Source: Bacillota bacterium (GTDB lineage: Bacteria; Bacillota_E; Sulfobacillia; Sulfobacillales; Sulfobacillaceae). From it: a DNA stretch of 7,745 nucleotides. Made by a program: the position numbers and the translations under genes. Of this stretch, positions 1 to 5,945 are shown one piece after another. Location of the stretch: contig JAKAAS010000066.1 in NCBI GenBank assembly GCA_021802225.1, positions 1 through 7,745 of the forward strand, read 5' to 3'. The notes beneath the pieces are model-generated. The model was not told the DNA's origin and ran no database searches. It worked only from the letters and a program-made list of their open reading frames with translations. Position 1 is the stretch's first letter. The number at the start of each line of letters is the position of its first letter.

Positions 1-20
1 GGCCTTCGCTTGCATTAATT

Positions 21-1238
21 TCATTCAAACCGCAGCGCATCGATGGGGTTCAGGTTTGCCGCTTTCCTGGCGGGATACACCCCAAACACCACGCCGATCA
101 CGACCGCGAAACCGAACGCGAGAAAAACGGCATTTAGGCCGACCAGTCCACTCAGGTGGAAGATGGCCCCGCCAACAGCAGCGCCAAGGATGCCGATGGC
201 GACTCCAATCAGACCGCCAATTACGCTCACTAGCACCGCTTCCACCACAAATTGGGCCAGAATCAGGCCTTTGGACGCTCCCACCGCCTTGCGTATTCCA
301 ATCTCCCGGGTGCGTTCAGTGACCGAGACCAGCATAATGTTCATAATTCCGATGCCTCCGACTACCAGGGAAATCCCTGCCACGCCCGCCAGCAAGTCGG
401 TCAGAATTCCGGTAATCGAGGTGAGGATGGCTAAAAACGATGCGGAATCCAGCAGGGTGAAGTTGTTCGGCTGCCCTGGCAGAATCTGATTGGCCACCCG
501 CAGGGTGGAGGTGATTTCCGCCTCGGCCATTCCCATGTCGCCCGGCGACTTCGCGGCGGCATAAATAGCTGTCAGGTAGGTCGTACCATTCACCAGATTC
601 ATGTCGGTGGTCACGGGGATCACAATGCGGTCATCCTGATTGATGAAGCCATTGGTGCCCTGGGATTTCAGCACCCCTATCACCGTAAAGGGAACGCCAT
701 TGACGTCGATGGTCTGGCCCAGCGGGTTCATCCCGGCCGGAAACAGATCGGTCTCGACGGTGGTGCCGATAATGGCGACCGTGGCATTGTTGTTGACTTC
801 CTGATTGGTGAAATTGCGCCCGCTGCCGAGCGGCATGTTCTCAATTTCCGGGTAGTTGGCCGTGGTGCCCTGAACCGAAGTCGAGTAGTTGTTGGCCCGC
901 CACACCACTTGCCCTGTGCGGCTGAGCAGAGGCGCTACGGCTTTGACCGCGGTATCCTGTTCTGCGATGGCCTGCACATCCGCCATACTCAGAGTAGGGG
1001 CGATGCCCTGCCCCTTGCTGACCCCGCCCACGCTCGTAGAAGAGGACATGACCTGAATCAGGTTCGTGCCCAGAGACTCCACTTTGTTCGTCACCATGTC
1101 GGTGGCGCCGCGGCCTACGGCCGTGAGCAGTATCACGGCGGACACCCCGATGATGATGCCGAGCATGGTCAGCAGGGATCGCATTTTGTTCGCCCGGATG
1201 CTGCGCAAAGCAATCCGCAAAATTTCGAATCCTGGCAT
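21..1238 (-). CDS. MacB/FtsX-family ABC transporter permease
   Basis: This is the membrane subunit of an ABC exporter of the MacB/YknZ type (405 aa, normal length for the family). A first membrane helix lies at about residues 20-42. An extracytoplasmic MacB_PCD-like domain follows (about 45-265), and three C-terminal membrane helices lie at about 280-305, 328-357 and 368-388. The family signature SVTERTREIGIRKAVGAS (305-322) lies just after the second helix and usually contacts the ATPase. The chain ends in the typical GVYPARKAANLNPIDALRFE. The start is supported by AAGGAGG nine bases upstream, and the ATG overlaps the TGA of the ATPase gene by one base (TGATG), so translation is coupled. In this family the permease passes mechanical force from cytoplasmic ATP hydrolysis to the adaptor outside, rather than forming a classic channel. 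The substrate is not readable from sequence. No defect is visible. Confidence 0.95.
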   Translation of the reverse strand: MPGFEILRIALRSIRANKMRSLLTMLGIIIGVSAVILLTAVGRGATDMVTNKVESLGTNLIQVMSSSTSVGGVSKGQGIAPTLSMADVQAIAEQDTAVKAVAPLLSRTGQVVWRANNYSTSVQGTTANYPEIENMPLGSGRNFTNQEVNNNATVAIIGTTVETDLFPAGMNPLGQTIDVNGVPFTVIGVLKSQGTNGFINQDDRIVIPVTTDMNLVNGTTYLTAIYAAAKSPGDMGMAEAEITSTLRVANQILPGQPNNFTLLDSASFLAILTSITGILTDLLAGVAGISLVVGGIGIMNIMLVSVTERTREIGIRKAVGASKGLILAQFVVEAVLVSVIGGLIGVAIGILGAAVGGAIFHLSGLVGLNAVFLAFGFAVVIGVVFGVYPARKAANLNPIDALRFE

Positions 1239-2005
1239 CAGCGCCCGCCTCCTTCCAGTTGCTGTGCAGCGGCTGCGGGACGGCGCAGAAAGTCCGGATT
1301 CAGCACATCGGACTGGACCAGGCCGTCTTTAAAGCTGATGATGCGGTGGGCATGGTGGGCCACGTCCAGTTCGTGGGTCACCATGACAATGGCATTGCCC
1401 TGATCGTGCAGATTCTGGAACAGCCCCATAATTTCCTCGGTAGAATGGCTGTCCAGAGCGCCAGTGGGCTCGTCGGCCAGAATCAGGGCGGGGTGTGTTA
1501 CCAGAGCTCTGGCGATGGCCACCCGCTGCTGCTGTCCTCCGGACAGCTCGTTCGGCTTGTGGTGCATCCGGCTTTCGAGGCCGACCTGCACCAAGGCATC
1601 TTGCGCCCGCTGGTGGCGGATCTTCGCCGGCACTCCTGCGTAAAGCATGGGCAGCTCCACATTCTCAATGGCGGACGTACGGCTCAGCAAGTTGAAGCTC
1701 TGAAACACAAACCCGATTTTCTGGTTGCGCAAGAGCGCCAGATCGTCATCAGAGAGCTTCGACACGTCGTATCCGTCGAGCCGGTAAAGGCCCGCGCTGG
1801 GGGTGTCGAGACACCCCATGATGTGCATCGTCGTGGACTTGCCTGACCCCGAGGGGCCGATAATGGCCACGTACTCGCCAGCCGCCACCGACATCGACAC
1901 ATCCCGCAGGGCGGGAAAAGCCTGCTGTCCCATCCAGTAGGTCTTCTGGATATGCTCCATCAAGACGATGGGCTGGCTCGGCGCGGTTTCCGCCGCGGAA
2001 ATCAT
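1238..2005 (-). CDS. MacB/LolD-type ABC transporter ATP-binding protein
   Basis: This is the cytoplasmic ATPase that powers the neighbouring permease (255 aa). All expected motifs are present: Walker [10 protein letters not shown] (50-58), Q-loop glutamine at 102 in [12 protein letters not shown] signature LSGGQQQR (154-161), Walker B LILADEP with the catalytic glutamate at 179, D-loop GALD (182-185), and the switch histidine in VTHE (211). The spacing and the QSFNLL and ADEPTGALD motifs are typical of the MacB/LolD/FtsE/YknY group. The ATG overlaps the TGA of the adaptor gene in an ATGA arrangement. Its upstream bases are G-rich but lack a good Shine-Dalgarno sequence, so it probably depends on translation of the adaptor. 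The C-terminal tail (about 235-255) is short, Ala/Gln/Gly-rich and probably not part of the fold. The DNA encoding this tail carries the RBS of the permease gene. Confidence 0.96.
   Translation of the reverse strand: MISAAETAPSQPIVLMEHIQKTYWMGQQAFPALRDVSMSVAAGEYVAIIGPSGSGKSTTMHIMGCLDTPSAGLYRLDGYDVSKLSDDDLALLRNQKIGFVFQSFNLLSRTSAIENVELPMLYAGVPAKIRHQRAQDALVQVGLESRMHHKPNELSGGQQQRVAIARALVTHPALILADEPTGALDSHSTEEIMGLFQNLHDQGNAIVMVTHELDVAHHAHRIISFKDGLVQSDVLNPDFLRRPAAAAQQLEGGGR
1248..1254 (-). promoter_or_regulatory. Ribosome binding site of the permease gene
   Basis: On the minus strand this reads AAGGAGG, nine bases before the permease ATG and inside the last codons of the ATPase gene. It decides the permease start and supports expression in addition to coupling through the TGATG overlap. 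Confidence 0.85.
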
Positions 2006-4188
2006 TTGTGGCCCCCGCCGTGGCCACCGAACGCTTTACGTCCGCCAGGCCTTGGTCCGAAGTGAAAGCCTTTGGCCACCGGCAGCTTCAAGGAAGCGGG
2101 GTCCACCAGCAAAATCTGTTCTCCAGGATACACTCCTTTGCTTATCTGCACCGACGTAGACCCGAAGAGCCCCACCTTCACCGGCACGAAAATCACCCCG
2201 GCCTGTTTTTTGGACAACTTTCCGGAAAATTTCTTGCCCTTGGCAGCATTCTTTTTATGGGCCTGGAATTGGGGACTGTCCGGATAGATGTACACTCCTT
2301 CTTGGGTCCCGACGCTCTGCAAGGCCACAGCCGGAATGGTGAGGACGTGGCTGGCCGAAGCGGTCTGAATGCTCACGCTGGTCGTCATCCCCGGCAGCAG
2401 ATCGCCTGAGGAATTGTTGACGGACGTGAGCACCGTGTACTCGGTGACGTCATTGACCACCGTCGGGGTCGGCTCCACTTCCAGCACCGTGCCGGAAAAT
2501 GTCGCATTGGGATAGGACGCCGCGCTGACGGTGACTTTCTCTCCTGGCTTGACCTGGGCAATGTCGGCTTCGCTAACCTCAACACTGTCTTGCAGGTTCG
2601 ATTTCAGACTGTCATCGAGCACAAACACAGGGTTCGCGGCACTGAAAGTGTCGCCGGGCAGATAATTGGAGGCAACAATCACACCGCTGACGGGAGCTGT
2701 CAGTACGGTGTCGCTCTGCGCCACTTTGGCCGACGCGAGCTGCGCTTCAGCGGACTGCAAAGATGCCTTGGCCGATGCGATTTGCGCGGGGGTTGCGGCG
2801 GCCTCCGTCTCAGCCAAAGAGGCCTCGGCCGAAGTCACCCCGTTCTTCGCGGAGGCAATGTTGTTTTGATCCGCATCCAGGGCCTGCTTCTGGGTTGTCG
2901 TGTTGTCTTCCACGTTCTTGGTCGCCTGCAAAGACGCTTCCGCACTCGTGTAGGAGCTCTCGGCGTTCGCCAGAGTTGTTTGAGCCTGCTGCAGGGAGAC
3001 CTGAGCCGCACTCACGCTCAGGGGGTTATTGGCTTGGTCACTGGCCTGCTGATCCTGGTCGCTGGTCAGCTGGGCCTGGTCATTGGACACCGTTGCCTTG
3101 GTACTTTGAATGCTAGCCTCGTCATCCTGAATATTTTTGGTGTCTGTCTGCACGGCAGTTTGGTCATTTTGCACGGCTGTTGTTGCTGACTGAATGGTAT
3201 TGTAGGCCGACTGGGCGGCGCTGGCTGCTTGCGAGGTGGTGCTGACCTCCGAGCTATAGGGATTAGACCCGTATCCGTGCCAGGAATTGTAATCGTTCAT
3301 GGCATTTTGGTACGCCGTTTCATCGGCTGGGTACTGACCCGCCAAGGTTCCGTACAGCGTCTGGTCCTGCGCCAAAGTGGCCTGATCTGTTGTCAGGGTC
3401 TGCTGAGCGAGTGTCAGGCTGTTTTGATCATTGGTCAGGGCTGTCGTATCAGCGGTTTCCTGTTTTTGAGCGGCGGTGACAGCGGCCTCGGCCGCTGTGA
3501 TAGTGGCCGGCAGACTGTTGACCGTTGAGGTGCTGACGGCCGCCTGCGCCTGCTGAAGTTTCACTTGCGCGGCACTCACAGCAGCCTGGTCCGATGCGAC
3601 AGTGCCCTGCGCCTGCTGCACCGTATTCTCCGCATTGAGAATGGCCTGCTGTGCGGAGGCATGGTTGCTGTCGACGGCCTGTTGGTCCTTGTACTGCTGC
3701 TCAGCGCCAGCCAGCGCCACTTGCGCCTTCTGCACAGCGGCTTGCGCCACAGCGATTTGTTGGGGAGTGGCGCCCGCCTCGTCCTGCAGCAATGTTGCCT
3801 GAGCAGCCGCTACGCTGGCTTGCGCGGACTGCACCGCGGGTACATCGGTTGAGTCGTTTAATGTCGCCAGCACCTGCCCGGCATGAACATGCTGTCCCAG
3901 CGACGCATTGACCGTCGCCAGGACCCCGCTGGCACCGGAAAAGTTGAGATTGATGGATTGCAGAGGCTGTATGGTGCCAGCAGCCGAGATTGTCTGCACG
4001 ACATTGCCGTAGCTGACGGTGGCATAGTCGCCAGGGGGAATGTTCACAGCCGGATGGGTAAAGAACTTAGCGTAAACGCCAACTCCCAGCGCGATGACCA
4101 CCGCGCCACCCAGCAGGTACCACCAGGTTCGCTTGCGGGGCCGTCTAAGACCCAAAGGTTTCGATGATGGCGGGGCTTCTACAGACAT
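2002..4188 (-). CDS. Long HlyD/MacA-type membrane-fusion (adaptor) protein
   Basis: This is the extracytoplasmic adaptor of the tripartite-style exporter, encoded first in the operon. The N-terminus is basic (RRPRKR) followed by one membrane anchor at about residues 22-42. The first half of a biotinyl-lipoyl-like domain follows (about 60-112). A very long Ala/Gln-rich coiled coil runs from about 115 to 492, with AQ..L..AQ heptads and little aromatic content. The second lipoyl half (TVLTAPVSGVIVASNYLPGD, 494-513) is followed by the beta-barrel domain (about 535-610) and a membrane-proximal domain (about 610-700). At 728 aa it is nearly twice the usual 350-420 aa of MacA/YknX proteins, and the excess is almost all coiled coil. 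The coil is interrupted in the middle by an aromatic, Gly/Pro-containing stretch (NSWHGYGSNPYS, 301-312), probably the hairpin tip. A Lys-rich insert (about 644-661) and a Gly/His-rich tail (710-728) are unusual. The start is supported by AAGGAG nine bases upstream. Confidence 0.93.
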   Translation of the reverse strand: MSVEAPPSSKPLGLRRPRKRTWWYLLGGAVVIALGVGVYAKFFTHPAVNIPPGDYATVSYGNVVQTISAAGTIQPLQSINLNFSGASGVLATVNASLGQHVHAGQVLATLNDSTDVPAVQSAQASVAAAQATLLQDEAGATPQQIAVAQAAVQKAQVALAGAEQQYKDQQAVDSNHASAQQAILNAENTVQQAQGTVASDQAAVSAAQVKLQQAQAAVSTSTVNSLPATITAAEAAVTAAQKQETADTTALTNDQNSLTLAQQTLTTDQATLAQDQTLYGTLAGQYPADETAYQNAMNDYNSWHGYGSNPYSSEVSTTSQAASAAQSAYNTIQSATTAVQNDQTAVQTDTKNIQDDEASIQSTKATVSNDQAQLTSDQDQQASDQANNPLSVSAAQVSLQQAQTTLANAESSYTSAEASLQATKNVEDNTTTQKQALDADQNNIASAKNGVTSAEASLAETEAAATPAQIASAKASLQSAEAQLASAKVAQSDTVLTAPVSGVIVASNYLPGDTFSAANPVFVLDDSLKSNLQDSVEVSEADIAQVKPGEKVTVSAASYPNATFSGTVLEVEPTPTVVNDVTEYTVLTSVNNSSGDLLPGMTTSVSIQTASASHVLTIPAVALQSVGTQEGVYIYPDSPQFQAHKKNAAKGKKFSGKLSKKQAGVIFVPVKVGLFGSTSVQISKGVYPGEQILLVDPASLKLPVAKGFHFGPRPGGRKAFGGHGGGHK

Positions 4189-4197
4189 GCGTCAATT

Positions 4198-4203
4198 CTC
4201 CTT
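4198..4203 (-). promoter_or_regulatory. Ribosome binding site of the adaptor gene
   Basis: The minus strand reads AAGGAG here, nine bases ahead of the ATG at 4188-4186. It fixes the start of the first gene of the efflux operon. Confidence 0.85.
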
Positions 4204-4260
4204 CTTGGTGCGGGTTTATGTGCTTGTAAACTTTGTAAGTCGATCCCAATCGCACCGCTA

Positions 4261-4274
4261 ATGATAAGTATCAT
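4261..4274. promoter_or_regulatory. 14-bp palindrome upstream of the adaptor gene
   Basis: The sequence is ATGATA, AG, TATCAT: perfect 6-bp arms around two bases, about 73 nt upstream of the adaptor ATG. It could be an operator for a dimeric regulator. On the minus strand it also contains a poor -10-like GATACT, with a weak TTGTTG about 19 nt upstream, so it may overlap a start-proximal promoter. This rests on symmetry only. Confidence 0.35.
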
Positions 4275-4465
4275 GGCACCCTGTGTGTCTCCAACAACGG
4301 GGTGAGCCCGTCTTCTCAACGTGCATCTAAGCCCTCAAATGAACGCGATATCAAAGATACAAAACTGAGCATCACGCCCCTGTCCGTCTTGTTGACTAGC
4401 ACCAACCAGTTCACAACCGAAACAAATTCCTCGGGAGGACTTAAGAATCCACCTTTCCAAGCCCC

Positions 4466-4508
4466 TGCTAAGCAGTCACCTTAGTGTCGTCAAGGACACT
4501 CGTTAGCA
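4466..4508. repeat. Nested inverted repeat in the operon leader
   Basis: Outer arms TGCTAA (4466-4471) and TTAGCA (4503-4508) enclose inner arms AGTGTC (4483-4488) and GACACT (4495-4500), with a 6-nt loop. The arms are separated by 11 nt on one side and 2 nt on the other. If transcription starts upstream, near 4511, this would form a stem with an internal loop at the very 5' end of the mRNA. There is no U-run, so it is not a terminator. It resembles no riboswitch class I recognise. Confidence 0.35.
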
Positions 4509-4518
4509 TGTCATGTTT

Positions 4519-4548
4519 ATTGTAGGGGTCCAGACCCCCACTTACAAT
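4519..4548 (-). promoter_or_regulatory. Candidate promoter with a GC-rich dyad in its spacer
   Basis: On the minus strand, TTGTAA (4547-4542) and TACAAT (4524-4519) are separated by exactly 17 nt and match the -35 and -10 consensus in 4 and 5 of 6 positions. The spacer is dominated by GGGGTC-CA-GACCCC, and the outer hexamers ATTGTA and TACAAT are themselves complementary. The site is therefore nearly symmetrical, and the plus strand reads TTGTAG-N17-TACAAT. A symmetrical dyad between promoter hexamers is a common operator layout. In the minus direction it would give a leader of about 320 nt for the efflux operon. No plus-strand gene would use the other direction. Confidence 0.4.
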
Positions 4549-4681
4549 GGTTCGGTAACTAAGTTAATGAACAATTAAGGATACCTTCAGTATTGGCTGC
4601 TAGATCGATCTTCTTGAACCCCATGCCCGATGTGTTTTGGCTTCCCCATCTTGAGGCAACTCTACCCAAGATTTTTTATTC

Positions 4682-4721
4682 ATTATGATTAAATCCTGAC
4701 AGTGTTACCAAATTGTTACCA
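4682..4721 (-). promoter_or_regulatory. Candidate promoter overlapped by an 11-bp-spaced direct repeat
   Basis: The 8-mer TGTTACCA occurs at 4703-4710 and 4714-4721 (plus-strand reading), repeated with an 11-bp period, one helical turn. On the minus strand the copy nearer the operon overlaps TTGGTA (4711-4706), a 4/6 -35 match. It lies 18 nt from CATAAT (4687-4682), a 5/6 -10 match. Tandem sites at 11-bp spacing are typical of OmpR/PhoB-family response regulators. A promoter here would lie about 490 nt upstream of the adaptor gene. Assignment is by pattern only. Confidence 0.3.
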
Positions 4722-4748
4722 GCTAAAACAATCAGGTCATTCCCAATC

Positions 4749-4784
4749 AAAATCCTCTTCACGGAACAGCTTTCCGTGAAGAGG
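4749..4784 (-). terminator. Rho-independent terminator after the acetamidase remnant
   Basis: Perfect 13-bp arms CCTCTTCACGGAA (4754-4766) and its complement (4772-4784) enclose a 5-nt loop. In the minus direction the stem is followed by ATTTTG, a short U-run. It lies about 30 nt past the stop codon of the decayed gene. The plus-strand side has no T-run, so it acts leftwards. It should insulate the efflux operon from transcription arriving from the right. Confidence 0.85.
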
Positions 4785-4815
4785 CCTTAAGAGAATTGGC
4801 GGCTTGGCTGCCAGC

Positions 4816-5708
4816 TCATGGCTTATAATGTTCCGAAACGAGGTTCCACAGACCTTTTGATTCCAGACTCCGGCGGGGCACATGGAGACAGCGAAATCTG
4901 CACTTCCCCACTGACAGTGCCCGGTTCAAGATTTCATCCTCACTCATGTTCATAAACCGTGCCGCCCGCGTGACCGCATGGCTGGTCGCCATGTTGAGAT
5001 CCTTGCCCGTTCCGATGAATTGGACAGGCAGCATATCCAATTCGGGCACCACTTCCAAGTCTTGGCTCAGTTCAGCGAACTCCTTGCGTTCTTCAGGGGA
5101 AAATGGCCGCACGATGCGGGGAAGATCTTCAGCATTGGGCAAGAGCAAGGGGCCGTCAATGTTCAGCCCCTTGATCACTTCAACTCTCACGGCAATATCT
5201 GCCGTAATGTCGATGCTGTGCCCGGCAATTTCTCCGCGGCCCATGATGGAGTGTGCGCCCCCATGTACACCCCGGCCCCGTCCACTTTTACGGGCGCAAT
5301 CAAGACGGCACCTGGGCGTACATCGCGGCAATCCAGATGGGCATCGGTCCGCGCTGCGTCTAATTCCTCTTCCGTCACCCTCCACTCATGGCGGGTTCCA
5401 ATGAGGAAAGAGCCGAAATCTCCGGCATTATGGGAGTCCGGCAAGGTCCTGGAAGGGATCGTGCCAATATTCCCGATACAGGGTTCGACTCGCACCGGCA
5501 GTCCCGCCAATGCGTGCGCAGCATAGACCAAAATACAGTATTGCTGGCTGCTCTCAGGCAATTCTGCCATCGCCCGTGCATCATGCGCATAGTCCTCGGC
5601 GCGGTCGCGGCCGACCGCCATGGATAAGTGGTGGTCTGTATCAAACGGCAGAGGCATTGGTGTACATCGTACCGGAACTGGACGCCGAGACACGAATGGC
5701 GACAGCAT
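4816..5708 (-). pseudogene. Decayed acetamidase/formamidase-family gene
   Basis: Intact members hydrolyse short amides such as acetamide or formamide to ammonia and the acid. Recognisable blocks, read across two frames, are VRVEPCIGNIGTIP, PDSHNAGDFGSFLIG (about 5438-5397), WRVTEEELDAARTDAH, VDGAGVYMG, GEIAGHSIDITADI, VEVIKGLNIDGPLLLPNAEDLP, RPFSPEERKEF and FIGTGKDLNMATSHAVTRAARFMNMSED. At a G run (plus strand 5258-5262) the frame shifts, and one lost G restores VYMG-GAHSIMG. A second lost base near 4917-4920 (GCACT for GCAACT) breaks NRA-TVSGEVQIS. Near 4881-4893 the frame returns to HVPRRSLESKGLWNLVSEHYKP after what looks like a loss of about 8 codons. The usual GDxHAxQGDGE-type motif is altered to GAHSIMGRGE. 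The N-terminal third of the family is absent or unrecognisable, and a TGA directly precedes the first ATG. The gene is almost surely non-functional. Confidence 0.85.
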
Positions 5709-5751
5709 TCACCAATATAATTCCCCGTAAATCGCGGAGTGCCACACAAGA

Positions 5752-5774
5752 TCCGCAAAACGTCGTTTTGCGGA
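5752..5774. promoter_or_regulatory. Perfect 23-bp palindrome, probable operator
   Basis: An 11-base arm TCCGCAAAACG, a single central T, and the exact complement CGTTTTGCGGA. It lies in the divergent gap between the acetamidase remnant and the plus-strand repeat-protein gene, immediately upstream of an extended -10 promoter candidate on the plus strand. With no loop and no U-run it is not a terminator. The length and perfection fit an operator for a dimeric repressor, for example of the TetR, GntR or LacI type. The regulator is not in this window. Confidence 0.6.
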
Positions 5775-5782
5775 CCTACCTC

Positions 5783-5791
5783 TGGTACACT
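5783..5791 (+). promoter_or_regulatory. Candidate extended -10 promoter for the repeat-protein gene
   Basis: TGGTACACT carries the extended TGn motif plus TACACT (4/6 to TATAAT). The position expected for a -35 box (about 5763-5768) falls inside the palindrome and matches poorly, so a repressor there would block polymerase. A start near 5798 would leave a leader of about 150 nt before the ATG at 5946. No better promoter was found at 5800-5930. Confidence 0.35.
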
Positions 5792-5929
5792 GGTAATGTC
5801 ATCGACAAAAGAGTAGATTGCAGTTAATTGTTGGCTCCGGTGTGTGCTTTGTCTAGGGTCTCAGCGGTGTTCAGATAACTGATCGTGCCGCCGGCCACAG
5901 TCTGAGTTTCCCCATCATTTCTGAATTAC

Positions 5930-5935
5930 AGGAGG
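5930..5935 (+). promoter_or_regulatory. Ribosome binding site of the repeat-protein gene
   Basis: A full AGGAGG lies ten bases before the ATG at 5946. An in-frame TGA at 5922-5924 rules out a longer N-terminus, so this site fixes the start. Confidence 0.85.
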
Positions 5936-5945
5936 ACAAGTCATT

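Larger units (their letters stand above)
4189..4815. other. Noncoding control region upstream of the efflux operon
   Basis: There is no convincing gene in this 627-nt gap. The only open stretch (4302-4484, plus strand, 60 codons) has no RBS and a Ser/Thr/Pro-rich low-complexity product. The region is visibly richer in A+T than the flanking genes, most clearly at 4550-4740. From right to left it holds a leftward terminator (4749-4784), a direct-repeat pair with a possible promoter (4682-4721), a GC-rich dyad framed by promoter-like hexamers (4519-4548), small stem-forming inverted repeats (4466-4508), a 14-bp palindrome (4261-4274) and the adaptor RBS. It most likely contains the promoter, regulator sites and a long leader for the minus-strand operon. 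Confidence 0.7.

Noticed and set aside
1259..1846. 195-codon plus-strand frame across the ATPase gene
   Set aside because: The minus strand carries every ABC ATPase motif, and the plus frame is only its complement.
2590..3189. Long open plus-strand frame (199 codons) and several others over 2600-3900
   Set aside because: They are antisense shadows of the Ala/Gln/Ser-rich adaptor coiled coil, whose codon composition leaves few stops on the other strand.
4302..4484. Possible small protein of 60 residues in the intergenic region
   Set aside because: It has no Shine-Dalgarno sequence, a low-complexity Ser/Thr/Pro composition, and no promoter placed for it.
4520..4548. GGGGTC-CA-GACCCC as a transcription terminator
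   Set aside because: The loop would be only two bases and no U-run follows on either strand, so it fits a DNA-binding dyad better than an RNA hairpin.
4648..4677. Plus-strand hairpin ATCTTG...CAAGAT followed by five T residues
   Set aside because: The stem is only 6 bp with a 13-nt interior, and no plus-strand gene precedes it. It may be a chance feature of AT-rich DNA.
5187..5708. Acetamidase segment as a stand-alone 173-aa gene
   Set aside because: Homology continues in another frame after the G run at 5258-5262. The out-of-frame tail of this reading has no family similarity.
5849..5879. TTGTCT ... GATAAC as a promoter for the plus-strand gene
   Set aside because: The hexamers match poorly and the spacer is 19 nt. 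The extended -10 at 5783-5791 is a slightly better candidate.
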